64,000 nucleotides of DNA, from contig NC_058337.1 in NCBI RefSeq assembly GCF_905475395.1, positions 66,236,368 to 66,300,367 of the forward strand. Direction: 5' to 3'. Below are positions 36,101 to 47,400 of the stretch, in pieces. The notes beneath the pieces are model-generated. The model ran no database searches. It was given only the letters and a program-made list of their open reading frames with translations, and had not been told where the DNA came from. Made by a program: the position numbers and the translations under genes. Each line of letters begins with the position of its first letter. The stretch's first letter is position 1. Origin of the DNA: Chrysoperla carnea. Taxonomy: Eukaryota > Arthropoda > Insecta > Neuroptera > Chrysopidae.

Positions 36101-37552
36101 AAGCTGGATTGTGTGGTTGCGATTCTTGATTGATGTTTATAAAGAATTCTCAAATAGCAAAAATTGTAATGTTTAAATGATTTGAATTTAAATTTCATTC
36201 AGTACTAGCTCATAAAATTAACTACTTTTTGTTTTAAGAACCCCCAATCACTAAAAACAAATAAAAAAATAGCGCGGAATTTTCGCTCCCTAAATTTTTC
36301 GGAACAATCATCTTTTATGTAATACCATTTACACTGTTTATCTGTCATAAAATCTGAATAATTTAAGAACTAATTTACAATATTTCTTGTACGAATATCA
36401 AGTCGAAATTATTTAGCATCCTTCAGATACTTATAATTATTTTTATTACAAAAAACTATTCATGAAGTTAATTTATTACATTTCTAGCGATTGAGGACCC
36501 TTGATGGACGAATTATAGGACACGTTGACTACAAATAAGTTTTTAAGGACAGAATAAAAAACGATTATCCAAGTTCATCGTAAAGGTTTTGATTTAGTAC
36601 AAAATTTACCTCCTTGTTTAATTAGGAATTTTAAACGTTCACTTTTCTGCTCGTGCAGTGAGAATTCTTCACGTGAAGTTTTTGTTATATTTAGTAATAT
36701 AGAAGAAACTTTAAATTTCGCATAAAACCAAGTTAAATTTGGAGATTGATTTCCACCAACTTTCACTAGCGTATCGATTTACCTACATTAAAATTGCTTT
36801 TATTTGTCCTTCCTTGAGAGTATAGATTTTTATAGTTAATATTAAACCGGTGTATGTAGTAAGCAGATATCAGAATTCTGCTTTTTGAGATTATCTAGCA
36901 ACCATGGGTCCATGATTACTTTGGACTATCAATTTATATATTGTTTTACCTGCATAAAAAATGCCTTAATAGATAAATGAAATCAATAATTTGTTTTCTT
37001 TTCAAATAATAATTGGCATATTCCAACGATGACGATCCAATTGTACTCGATTGTGCAATCGAAGCAGCTAATATAATTTTTAAATTTTGACTAAAACAAA
37101 AATTTTATTGTTAAGCTTCGTCTAAAATACATCTATATTCGAGAAATTTACCTTGATATATTAAATAACCGATCTAAATCATTTAAAATTTGTGATCCAC
37201 AGATATAAGTACGATCAAATATTTTACAATCAACAGTCTCATCAAATAACTTTAATATTGGATTAAACGTAAATAATTTATTTAAATATTCTAATTCATT
37301 TGTTCGTAAAAAGCTATTTTCATTTAGTGATTTATCATTAATCATTACTTCTCCCGAACAATAAAACTGTTTCGGAGATAAAGTTGTTGATTGTTTTGTT
37401 TCTGTAAATTGTTATTAATTAAAACAAATTCAAATTTAAGTCTTATTCAGTTTATAATAGGTACCCAAAAGTTCATTTCGATAATTTTCTGATTGTGAAA
37501 AATAATTATCAATATCTACAATAGAAGGTAATTCTTCTTCATCCTCAAACAT
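21161..37552 (-). CDS. MMS22L: MMS22L (methyl methanesulfonate-sensitivity 22-like protein)
   Basis: Nuclear helical-repeat protein that pairs with TONSL and helps load RAD51 at stalled replication forks. Sixteen exons: 37552-37465(?), 37402-37152, 37090-36950, 36068-35699, 34286-34173, 34100-33894, 33303-33053, 31413-31125, 29783-29504, 29027-28582, 27440-27255, 23666-23493, 23060-22686, 22624-22427, 22017-21890, 21212-21161; about 1,180 aa (human about 1,240). Conserved strings in human order: FYCSGE, AYHLFHLYLELKW, CVCVKELW, TLWEYFHRRLNSLF, KLKGRIFPKF, TGLYNFVSLFL, then the C-terminal block ending ARHK-like at TGA. Every junction from exon 2 on is phase-consistent. Exon 1 (MFEDEEELPSI...) joins exon 2 out of phase by one base at donor 37464; a donor inside exon 1 (ATT|GTAGAT) or a variant splice would fix it. 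Intron 11 is 3.6 kb and contains a further exon-like fragment at 24797-24877. Confidence 0.9.
21397..21501 (-). repeat. Dispersed repeat, inverted copy of 61213-61316
   Basis: Shares AAAAGCTTATAGATTAATATTC, shortened here to its core AGCTTATAGATTAATATT, then GTCCAATTTTTGTAT and ACAGAAACAGT with the other copy in reverse complement. It lies in MMS22L intron 15. Class unknown. Confidence 0.55.
24455..24725 (-). repeat. Dispersed repeat family E, copy 3 (MMS22L intron 11)
   Basis: Reverse complement of the family at 60458-60695: AAGTTTGTAACGCTTAAAAA, ACAAAATTTTGGTA, a pyrimidine-rich CCGTCTGCCTGTC stretch, then ACGATAACTCAAAAACG and AAAAAGTGAGGTCGA. Confidence 0.65.
24797..24877 (-). other. Exon-like coding fragment, function unknown
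   Basis: On the minus strand this reads [19 protein letters not shown] and then AIVYFLRL, followed directly by a perfect donor GTAAGT. A related frame at 49180-49278 shows only synonymous or conservative changes. It lies in MMS22L intron 11, in the gene's orientation, and ends at phase 0, which matches both neighbouring exons; it could be an alternative MMS22L exon. Against this, exons 11 and 12 already align without a gap to human MMS22L, and no AG acceptor lies just upstream: an A-run sits there instead. It may also be a relic of another gene. Confidence 0.5.
26010..26340. repeat. Cluster of short palindromic repeats
   Basis: Four or five variants of AATTAATATGTCGCATT in both orientations. 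The best pair, 26114-26132 and 26136-26154, forms a perfect 19-bp hairpin with a 3-nt loop. In MMS22L intron 11. Origin unclear. Confidence 0.6.
27507..28554. repeat. 18-bp inverted repeat bracketing MMS22L intron 10
   Basis: TTTTGGTAGAATCAGTTT at 27507-27524 and its exact reverse complement at 28537-28554. The intron spans 28581-27441, so the arms lie 27 nt from the donor and 66 nt from the acceptor. A 431-bp foldback lies between them. They may be the ends of a larger element or an intron-folding structure. Confidence 0.7.
27621..28051. mobile_element. Foldback element inside MMS22L intron 10
   Basis: A 431-bp inverted repeat with ends TATGGGGGGTTC and its mirror GAACCCCCCATA (one mismatch). 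Arms of about 150-185 bp also share CTCCACCAT/ATGGAGG, GGGCAGACG, AATTGCGATA and TTACATGCTAAAAA. It is notably G/C-rich at the tips for this window. Confidence 0.75.
31482..31511. repeat. (GT)n microsatellite
   Basis: About 14 GT units in MMS22L intron 7. Simple repeat, no further feature. Confidence 0.85.
33346..33423. repeat. 78-nt hairpin in MMS22L intron 6
   Basis: The ends GACTCTGGTGTTCAATAAG and CTTATTGGACACCGGAGTC pair over 19 positions with two G-T wobbles; weaker pairing (TGTAGTTGG with CTAACTAACA) continues toward the loop. The size suits a pre-miRNA or a very short palindromic transposon end; neither can be decided here. Confidence 0.55.
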
Positions 37553-40500
37553 TTTTAATATTCCGATGACTAAAAATCAGTTTTATTTTATAATTTATTT
37601 AATATCAACCTAACTATTATCTATGTTTACAAGTATTCGCTAATAAGTAATAACTAATTAAGTAATGTTTTATGTAGTTTTATGTTTATAAGTATTCATA
37701 ACCTATCTTTTGGTAAAGTAAAAACATGAAGTAAAACGTTGTTATTTATCTGTCAGTTAAAAAAAAACATGTATTTCTAAAGGTGGGTTTAGTTCCACAG
37801 ATAGATAGTTCGTTCAAGATAATAATGCAAGGCCATTTCAAGCGCAATTAATTTAATATCATCCCATTATTATTCCCACATCATTTTAAACCCACCCTAA
37901 AAAGATTAATTGTGCCATAAACTTAAGCAACATTACTAACATTTTTTTCGTGATATACTTAAATAATTTTATTTTGTATATTCATAATTCCATCAATCAT
38001 CAGGGACATGTAATAATTTAATAATAAACACCGGTTCGGGTATAATGAATTTAGTGTTATTGTAAATGAAGTCCATATTCCAAGGTTGTTGATTACTTAA
38101 ATATATGTTTAGGTATGATATATGAATATTATGAATAAGAAAAATATATTTAATTACAGCATAAGCATATGTGTTTTATGTTTATTATAAAACCCCTTTC
38201 CGCTCTTGATGAGATCAAAGTCTTCCCTACATCCTCTATTTCTGTCTTTTTTTTGTGTTTGAAAGGTTTGAAATATTTCATCTGACATTCAAATTACTCA
38301 TTTACAAGGACTTAATAAATATATATAAAGGTTAATTGACACTAATCCGTTACGTATAATGAATATAAAAACATATTTAATGAAATGGTAACAAACCTTG
38401 GCTGAATTGGGCTATGTAACATGTTGTTGGCCATTAAAGTGTGGATGAGACTTTTATTTTGGACAGTTATTATTTAATGGTAATGCAAATTTAAAACTGA
38501 ATACACTTTATATTAGCAACTTCTGTACCCTCAATTTCCATTTAATTACTCTTTAAGTATAATTTTATTACGTAAAATCTTTTAATACTTTTTTATTTCA
38601 TTAAAATAAAACTAGTCTCTTCTAGTCTTCTAATTTCTGGATTCTTATAAAGCAATATAGTTTTTTATAGCTGTTGCATAAAAACGATAACGATAATGGA
38701 TACATATTCTGACAAAGAACAAAACCGAGAATTTCAAAAAGTATACGTTATTCAAAGACGCTAGAATATTTTACTCATCTGGATATCGAAATTTAACACC
38801 GCAACTAGCTCTGAAAATGAAAAAAACATTCCATTGCATCAGATAAAGCTTCTATGCAGTGATAAAAGCCCTTGACTATTATAAAATTCCACTTAAAAAG
38901 GTTTTTTGAAAGAAGTTTTAAAATGACTGAATGAATTATCAAATTCAAAAGTTTAAGTTGCGTGCCTCCATGATTTGGCACTTTCACTGTCTATCAATGA
39001 CTAACCGCTTTAGTGCATAATACTATTTTGTATATATCTATAATGGCCTTTAACCTGCAGAAATATGCTATATTGTTTGCGTTAGCCGAAGTTACACATT
39101 ATTCAAGAAATTTTTACTCACTGTGCGTTCTTTATACAAGTGTTTGAAAATTAAACTAAGTATTGGATTTTCCAGCTAAGCGATTCTTCTTCAATAAACA
39201 AAATGTTGTGATATACACTCCATTTTATTTCTATTTAAAAAAAATTCATTGTTATTTTGTGTTTTCAAAGAATCAAAATTGTATGGTTTTTATTATAAAT
39301 GTGAAAGTAAGGATATTTGTTTGTAATTGTTTGTTACGCTTTCACGCAAAATTTTAGCTGTGTAAAACAATCCCTTCGAGTATTATGGAAGGGGGATAAG
39401 TGAAATCGAGAGAGGTGGATGCTATAAAGTGGTGGTTTTTACTTTTAAGTCCAGTGAAACGGGCGAGTATCAAGCTAGTTTTCTAAATATTTGTCAAAAA
39501 ATTTCAAAAATAAAAAAGTGACATTTTGAACTGTAAAAAATTAGAAAAAGATAATTATTTGCCGTAAATTATTAGTAATTTTCATTTTTTGTCATTTTGA
39601 TTCTATGGTGTTAAAAGAATATTTCGATTAAAAAAAATTGCGATTTGATTTTAAGAGATTTGATCTTCGCGTATCTTCTGATGTGTGTTCGATAAACGTG
39701 TTATCAAATTGTCGAATTGATATCAAGTTGTCAAATTCTATCATGCTTCGCGTGTAATATCTAAATTCGAATAGTCAAAATATCATTGAGAAAAACAGGA
39801 AATCACCGAATTTCTAATCAAAGATATTCTACTAATGCTTCAAAAATCTTATTTACTTGCCATTCATAAATATACACTTTGGTATACTCAGAACAATAAA
39901 ACAAAAAGTTCCTTAATACAGGGTTTCAGTTGTTCCATATTAAGATGATTAGGGAGCCAATAGTCTTCGCTTTTTGGGATCGTTTATAAAGATCGAAAAA
40001 TAGGTTAGGGATCGATAAGCCAAACTTGGTGCTTGACGTTCAGATTTGACGCTGTTTTTTATCTAAATGGTACTCTGATCGAAATTGTACCATGTGATCA
40101 AATTTGACGCTAGAAGCTAGCATCATGAAATTTTACCTTTAAACTTTGGTTAGAACTAGCATCGAAGATGTTATCAGGCCTGTATGATTGCCATAGACAC
40201 ATTAATAAACAGTACAAACACATAATTTAGCTTACGATGCGCTGTGTTCAAAAAGTTATAGCAATGGTTAAATTCGGCTATCGTGACTAATATAAACAAA
40301 GAACATGAATACATGATGGATAATTTTTTTTTTACTCATTGTACTTTTAGCAATAATCCGCGTACGCAGTAAATAGACACATTTTAATTTCAACAGATGA
40401 TAGAACTCAATTGAAAGATATTTGTTTATAGAAACAAACTTTTTCTAGATAAACAAATTGTTCGGTGATAAATTTTATCATTTATAAAGTTAATTCTTAA

Positions 40501-40619
40501 ATATAAAATCATTAAACATTATAAATTTATTAAGAAATGTGCTGTTAATTAATTGTTGTATAACAAGTTTTTAATAATATTATTTTTGTTTCTGTTTTAT
40601 AAAAAAAAAATTAGTCAAA
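37553..40619. other. Divergent spacer between MMS22L and Aldh3
   Basis: About 3.07 kb separating two genes transcribed away from each other, so both promoters should lie here. No gene seen. A 114-bp hairpin-like element at about 37788-37901 has ends AAAGGTGGGTTTA / TAAACCCACCCT. No core promoter motif can be called with confidence. Confidence 0.5.
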
Positions 40620-43600
40620 ATGAAAGACTACAGTGCCGAAGCATTGAAAAACATTGTACAAAATGCTCGAAATGCTTTTAATACCGGTAGAACAAAAGAT
40701 TTAAAATTCCGAAAAAAACAATTGAAGGCGTTAGCGAGATTATACCGGGAGAATACAAATGCAATGATTGAAGCATTATCCATAGATTTACATAAAAGTA
40801 AACAAGAATCAATATTAACTGAAGTATTTTTCATGATAAATGATGTTGAAGATTTAATAGCAAATTTGGATAAATGGGCTAAACCAGAAAAACCACCTAC
40901 AGGTCTTGCAAATATGTTGGATAAGGCATGCATTTATAAAGATCCCTATGGTGTGGTGCTAGTCATGGGTGCATGGAATTATCCATTACAATTAACTTTA
41001 TTACCAACAGCAGCGGCAATTGCTGCTGGAAATTGTGTAATTATAAAGCCATCTGAGATATCAACAGCTAGTGCAAAATTAATGGAAGATCTAATCCCAA
41101 AATATTTGGACAATGAATGCTATCAAGTTGTTAACGGTGGGGTGGAAGTTACTACTGAGTTACTAAAACATCAATTCGACTATATTTTCTTTACTGGTTC
41201 AACGACTGTGGGAAAAATTGTTCATGCTGCTGCAAATAAATACTTAACGCCTACAACTTTAGAATTAGGTGGGAAAAGGTAATGTTTTGTTTTTATTTTT
41301 CAAGCAATTAACAAATTACACACTTAATTAGATTTAATTTATTATTCATATTTAAGTGTTTTATTATTATCCATTAATGTTTCATAGCAAAATATGTTCT
41401 ACTTTTTATTAAGCAAACAATAATCATTTTAGACTTAATCTGCGGAAAAGTTTACGGTTAATTTAATATTTATTGTAATAAGTAACCCTTATAATTATAA
41501 ATTTTTATATCATATCAGAATTTTCGCAAACTGATAAAATGGGATTCACCAGGGAATCCTTTTAGGAATATAGATTTGCAAAGAAATCAGAAATATCTAT
41601 TAGATAATTTTAATTCTATCTGTCATAAGCTCAAAAATTTTATAATTTTAAAAAACAATTTTAAATTATTTAACGTGATTCACTTTATTTATATATTTAC
41701 GGAATTTTTTTAATTATAATGACAGATATCCGATATTACTTAAACTTGCTATTAATAATTCAAAATTATCGAATTATTAAAAGAAATCAGAGAGTCATCA
41801 AAGAATTTTGATATATGATTATTGTAGCAATTTTGACTTCTATGTTCATATTTGCCTCTTAAAAGGAACACTCTCTAAAAACATCTGGGGTTCATAAACA
41901 TCTGATAGATGAGTACTGGTGACTCAGAAGTAGGTGGTCGTTAGTTCGGTATTGGTGAGGTGTTGCGATTTCTGCTAAGATGTGTCAATCAAGGATTCAA
42001 GTTAGGAATATTAAATTTTAATTTTTTTTTGTTGGTTAGACATAAAAATAATGTAGTTTTAAGCTCATAACAAATTATCAGAAATCCTGACGGACCGCAA
42101 CATCAGAGAATATATTAGGTATGTTTACAGAGAAGATAGGACTGGTCCATTGATCTAAGTTCCCCGAAAATTATTTTTGAATAAAAAAAGTATTCATAAT
42201 TTTTCTGGCATTTAGAGAATTTTGACCGAAAACATTTGTCCGTGGGGGTTTCATAAGGGGGCAAAAAAGTATACGGAAACTCATGTTGTCTAGTTGAAAA
42301 GTAGAAAGGGTTACACAGATAACAGTTTTGGTGCAACAGCACTTTAAGCCTTATCGGCTTAAAACTTTGTATAAGTAATTTCTGTTACTTAAGTCAACAA
42401 CACAGAGGGATTTTTGTCTAAATTAAGCCTTTCCGAGATAATGCACTTTTTAATAAAATAAAATTAGGAACCTATCATGGGCGAGAAGTAAGGCAATCTA
42501 TGAAAATTAGTTTAGCGAATTTTCCCTTTTATCTTGTAGAGAATATCTACTACCTAGTTCTATCTTTTTCGAAGTTTTTAATGCTTAGAATTAACAGACA
42601 AAACTTCGTTTTCTTAAAGTTTTGGGTAAGATATCTCGAAAATGACTCAATTTAGACAAAAATCTCTCTAGAATGTATTGACTCAAGCCACAGAAAATAT
42701 CTATACACAGAATGTCCCGTCACTCAATGGGTATAGTTTAAGAGCGTATATTTTTTGGACAATTTTAAGTCGAAAGTGCCTTATATACTTTTGTCCAAAA
42801 TCCAAGGAGCTATGAGCCTTAGCTTAAGGAGCTATGTATATAGGGCACTTTCGGCTTAAAATTGTCTAAAGAATACGCTGTTAAGCTATGTCCATCGAGT
42901 CACGGGACATCCTGTATATAAAGTTTGGTAAAGTGTTTTTGCACTCTTACCAAAAAAAAAAAAATATGAGTGTAACCTAACCTGCTTTTCAGCTTGGCAA
43001 TATGATTGTTCGCATATTTTATAATAAAGATACAGAAAAAAATCTCGGTCCGGCTCGTACCCCGACCCGTATTGCACTATTAATGCGGTTATTAGAAATT
43101 CTGATCTGAAAAATTTATATGAGACATAATTTACGGGCCCGATCAAAATTTCAGATAATCTGCTGTAGACCTCAAGGTGCTTGACGAGTTTGTAAATCCA
43201 GATGACAAAACTAGGTCAATAGCTAAAACTCTGAAAATTTTATGTAGCTATAATAATTATTCACATATTCGACAAGGTTAAAGAAGTAGTATTTTGAAAA
43301 AATTTAAATTTTAAAATTAGAATGCATCAAAAATTTAAAAAACAACACGTATTGTGTTAATGAATTGCATAAAATATATTTTTTTATCACGGAAATTTTT
43401 TATTCAATATTAAATATTTATTTTCTGTGCTAAGAGGAAAAAAATTTCTCATAGAAACAAAACAAAAAAAATCATACTCAACCAAATATTAAATGAAAAT
43501 TTTTTTAACATAAAATATTACCAAAACAGCTGTATCTATGCGAAAAATCATCGAATTTCGAACCGCAATAGCTTGTTTGAAATTTCCACTTTCTAGTTTT

Positions 43601-44382
43601 GGAATCTATTGCTCAAAAATTATTATCACCCCTTGCTGCTTTGCACGGAAGGTTAAAAGAGAAAGAAATGGTATCCCTTTTACCTAAAGTTTAGAAGCGT
43701 ACCAAAATTTATAAAATTATTTTACAACAAATTTGTGAAGAATTAAGACCTTGAAAGCTTGTTAATTTTGCTTAAAAATGAGCTATAAAAAAATCCCATA
43801 TGAGCTTTTGGAACCAACGTATTCGCTTTCCAACCAAAATTGACACTGAATTTAAAATCCTGTATCTCTTGAAATAAATAATCATTGCATTGAAATTTTT
43901 TTCACATCATTCGAAAACTGGCTTCTTCTTTTACTACTCTCCCACTTTTTCTTGTCTGTTATGAAATAATTTAAAACTATAAGTGGTCGATTAGACCTTG
44001 TCAGCCAGATCAATAAATTTCTCATTTGCACTAATTGTAAGTAAACTACCACCTTTGAATTTGATGAAAAGTATTTAGTTTTCGGGACTTGTCTCTGGAC
44101 CAAAGTAGGAATTTTTCGAATTTAAACGAAAAATATAATTTTAAGGGAAGGTGTTAACATTTTTTATATGAAAATATTAAAAATTATAAAATCTGTTTGA
44201 AGAATTTTGAAAACAGCACCATCAAAGATATTGTACTATTATTTTATCTATGAGCACCATCATAAAATTTATTAAGATTTGAGAAAAATACATACATAAA
44301 ATACAAAACTTCTTTATCATAATAGTCGTGTCATTTTAGCATTTCATAGAGAATTTTTTTGTACCTCAACCTATCGAGCCAG

Positions 44383-44413
<31 letters not shown>

Positions 44414-47400
44414 GATCAGGAAGGTCTATATATTGGAATCTACATCTACCTTTTTGCCGCTAGAAAGTTTTGGTTTTTGCTATCTGCCCAATAATTGTGC
44501 TATGGGCCTATTGCCAATCCTGTCCACAGAAAAAGTGTTGTAAATAAGAATATGATATAAATTCATGACTAAAAAATTCGCATTTGATAACACATGACTA
44601 ATTCAATAGACCTCATAATAAATATAAGTACTTAAGTTGGTTTATTTTTTCTTTGTTTACTACAAACTGTATGGAAATAGTTTCTGCAAAAAAGAAAAAT
44701 AAACACGACGCGACGCCTAAAATAACACAACACCTGCAAAAGGCACTTTCTTGACACTTACTCCTACTTACTCAACTACCTGGCTTAATTTGAAGGCGCT
44801 GTACACGTACGTAAAGTTTTAAAAAGGTCGAATAAAGTGGTTTATTCTAAAACAAGTAAAATTAAAAAAAATATACGAGAAATTATTTTCTACTTTGATG
44901 ATGAATTTTGTTATAACTTCATGAATGCAGACGAAAAATAAGAATAAAATTTTTCGATAGCTGAAACAAAATTTTCGATTTTTTGAAAATTACTCCAGAT
45001 ATCAAAAAATTTTATTCTTCTTGTCTTATATTGTCAAGTTATAACATAATTTACCATCGAAATTGAAATAAAATACTTTTTAAATTTGTGATATATGTAC
45101 CGTGATATATACATCCTTAATTAGTCGGACACAACGGGTTTTTTTTATTTTCAATAACTTAATAAGGTTTTAAGTTTAAAAAAATAGTTTAAACTTAAAA
45201 AATAGTTTTTTTTAATTTCCACCGACTAGTTTTCTCTCTTTACATTATTTTTTTAAGGATCTTATGGTCTGAATTTCATTCTCCTTTTTTTGATTATAAT
45301 TTTCACCGCTACCGACATAAAATGATCAAATAATCGAAAGCTATTGTTTTCGTTAAAACACATTAAAAATTTAAATAAAGCCTTATAATAATAAGAAAAA
45401 TAAATATAGGTTTTATTTTCAAGAAGCAATAATATGATGCTTTTTCACCTAAGTACGTAGTTTAATTAACATTTTTTTTATTGATAGTTAACTATAATTA
45501 AAAGAAATATTTATAATTAATTGTTGTAAAAATGTTGATTATTCATGTAGACATGCTAGAGAAATAAAACTTGCCCTTGAAATTATTACGTCAAAACCAT
45601 TCTGCCCTTGTATAAAGTTTCTAAATATGATATAGGAGCCTAGCTGCAGTTCGTTAAATGGCATGCTTCCTTTCATTTAAAATAACGAAAAAATAAATTT
45701 TATGGGTTGCAAGAAAATATTCTATGAAATAAATAGGTCGCAGAAGAAAATAATTAACGCATCATTGTATTAGGCAGTTCTAATTCATTGAATAATATTT
45801 TGGAAGGGTAGATATTTTGGGTTCTTTTTCCACCCCATTAATATTATTGAATCGGATCGTTTATAAAACAAGGCCAAATAGATGTTAATAGCAATTTTCA
45901 ATTTTAGTTGGGATTTCATGCGAAAAATTCTACAAAAAGGCTTAACTACATCGAACAGAGGAACCTTATTTGGGGGGGGGGGGGCTTGTTAATAATAACA
46001 CTATGGACGGATTAATATTGGCACTTACACTTCGCTTATAGCAACGCTCTAAAATACTTCTCAGTTTATTATATATACTATTCCCAGAACTAATTGATTA
46101 TTTGATGCGGGAAAAAGTTAATTATGAATTTGTTTTAATAGTTATAGATATACTGGCATGGCGCTTAATCTTAAACCGTTTCAATTATCCAAAGCCTGCT
46201 ATTTTATGAGAGCCTTAAATTATTAGAATGTAAACATATTTTTAATTATTGTACGAATTTATTCTATATTTTAAATACAAAAAAATAAATTTCAAAAAAT
46301 ACAAATATGTATTTGCCCCGTTTTCAAAAATAAGGTTATTGCCCCAATTTCATCATTTTAAATGTATTATATTAATAATTTAAAAAAACTAATATTTCTT
46401 CACAATGAAACAAAAATATTTTATGAAATTGATTGCCTACTGTACTGGTACAATAACATAGTAATCTTAATTATAAAGAGATTATAAATGATTAATTACA
46501 GAAAGAATTTGTATAAAGGGTGTCTCAGTGCATTCGGTTTTGTATTTTTGAATTATGATACAATTAATCTGGTAACAGTAAGGCCTTGTAAAACTAGCCT
46601 TTCAATGTTAAAGTATTTAACACGATATTGAAAACGATACTTAGCAACGCTGCGTTTGTGATCAATTTTATAGCAGATAGATGATTTGTGCTTTTAGTAT
46701 ATTTTGCCATTTCAAACAAACCTATCTACGGAGTATTTATCTATTTTTTTTGTTGGTAATCCTATCACATACTTACGGAGTATTTTCTTTGGGGATATAT
46801 GAAGTAGTTAGATCACTAGAAGCATTTTCCGTATTATTGTCAGTATACGCTCCCAAATGCCCGATACAAAGATCGAAATTTTTATTTTCCGATTATGGCT
46901 CATTTCAGGTAGCCTCGAGCTCATAGGATAAAAAAGCACGGTTAAACACAAATGGTATAAAATTACCTTTCCCATAAAGCTAATATCATTGCGATTATCA
47001 CTGTTGAGTTTATTTTCGTTTTATAAAAAGTAACTTTAAAAAACCATCCAATATATTTAAAAATACTAATTTTGGAATAAAAATAGTCTCTCTTTTACTT
47101 TTTGCCAAGTACTCCAGGGAATGTACGAAAAAAAAAAAACACAATTCATGCTATCGAGAAGCACAAAACTTGACCGGATAGAAGAAAAAATTCTAAGACA
47201 GATAGCATTTTTTGCATCTTTCCAGTTGCTGCAGAACATAATCTTAAAAAAATCAGAAAAGGAAATCGGGTATCTTTCTTAGAATTTTTTCTTCTACCCG
47301 ACCAAATTTTTTGCTTCTCGATAGCATGCTTTCGAATTTAATCATTGTTTCATTCATAAAATCCATGAACTAAAGGTCAAAGGTATGGAAGTTTGCAGGA

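Noticed and set aside
36575..36766. Open frame of 63 aa (MKVGGNQSPNL...) in MMS22L intron 3, in the gene's orientation
   Set aside because: Exons 3 (ends at 36950) and 4 (starts at 36068) join in phase without it and match MMS22L continuously. It lacks clear flanking splice sites in a usable phase.
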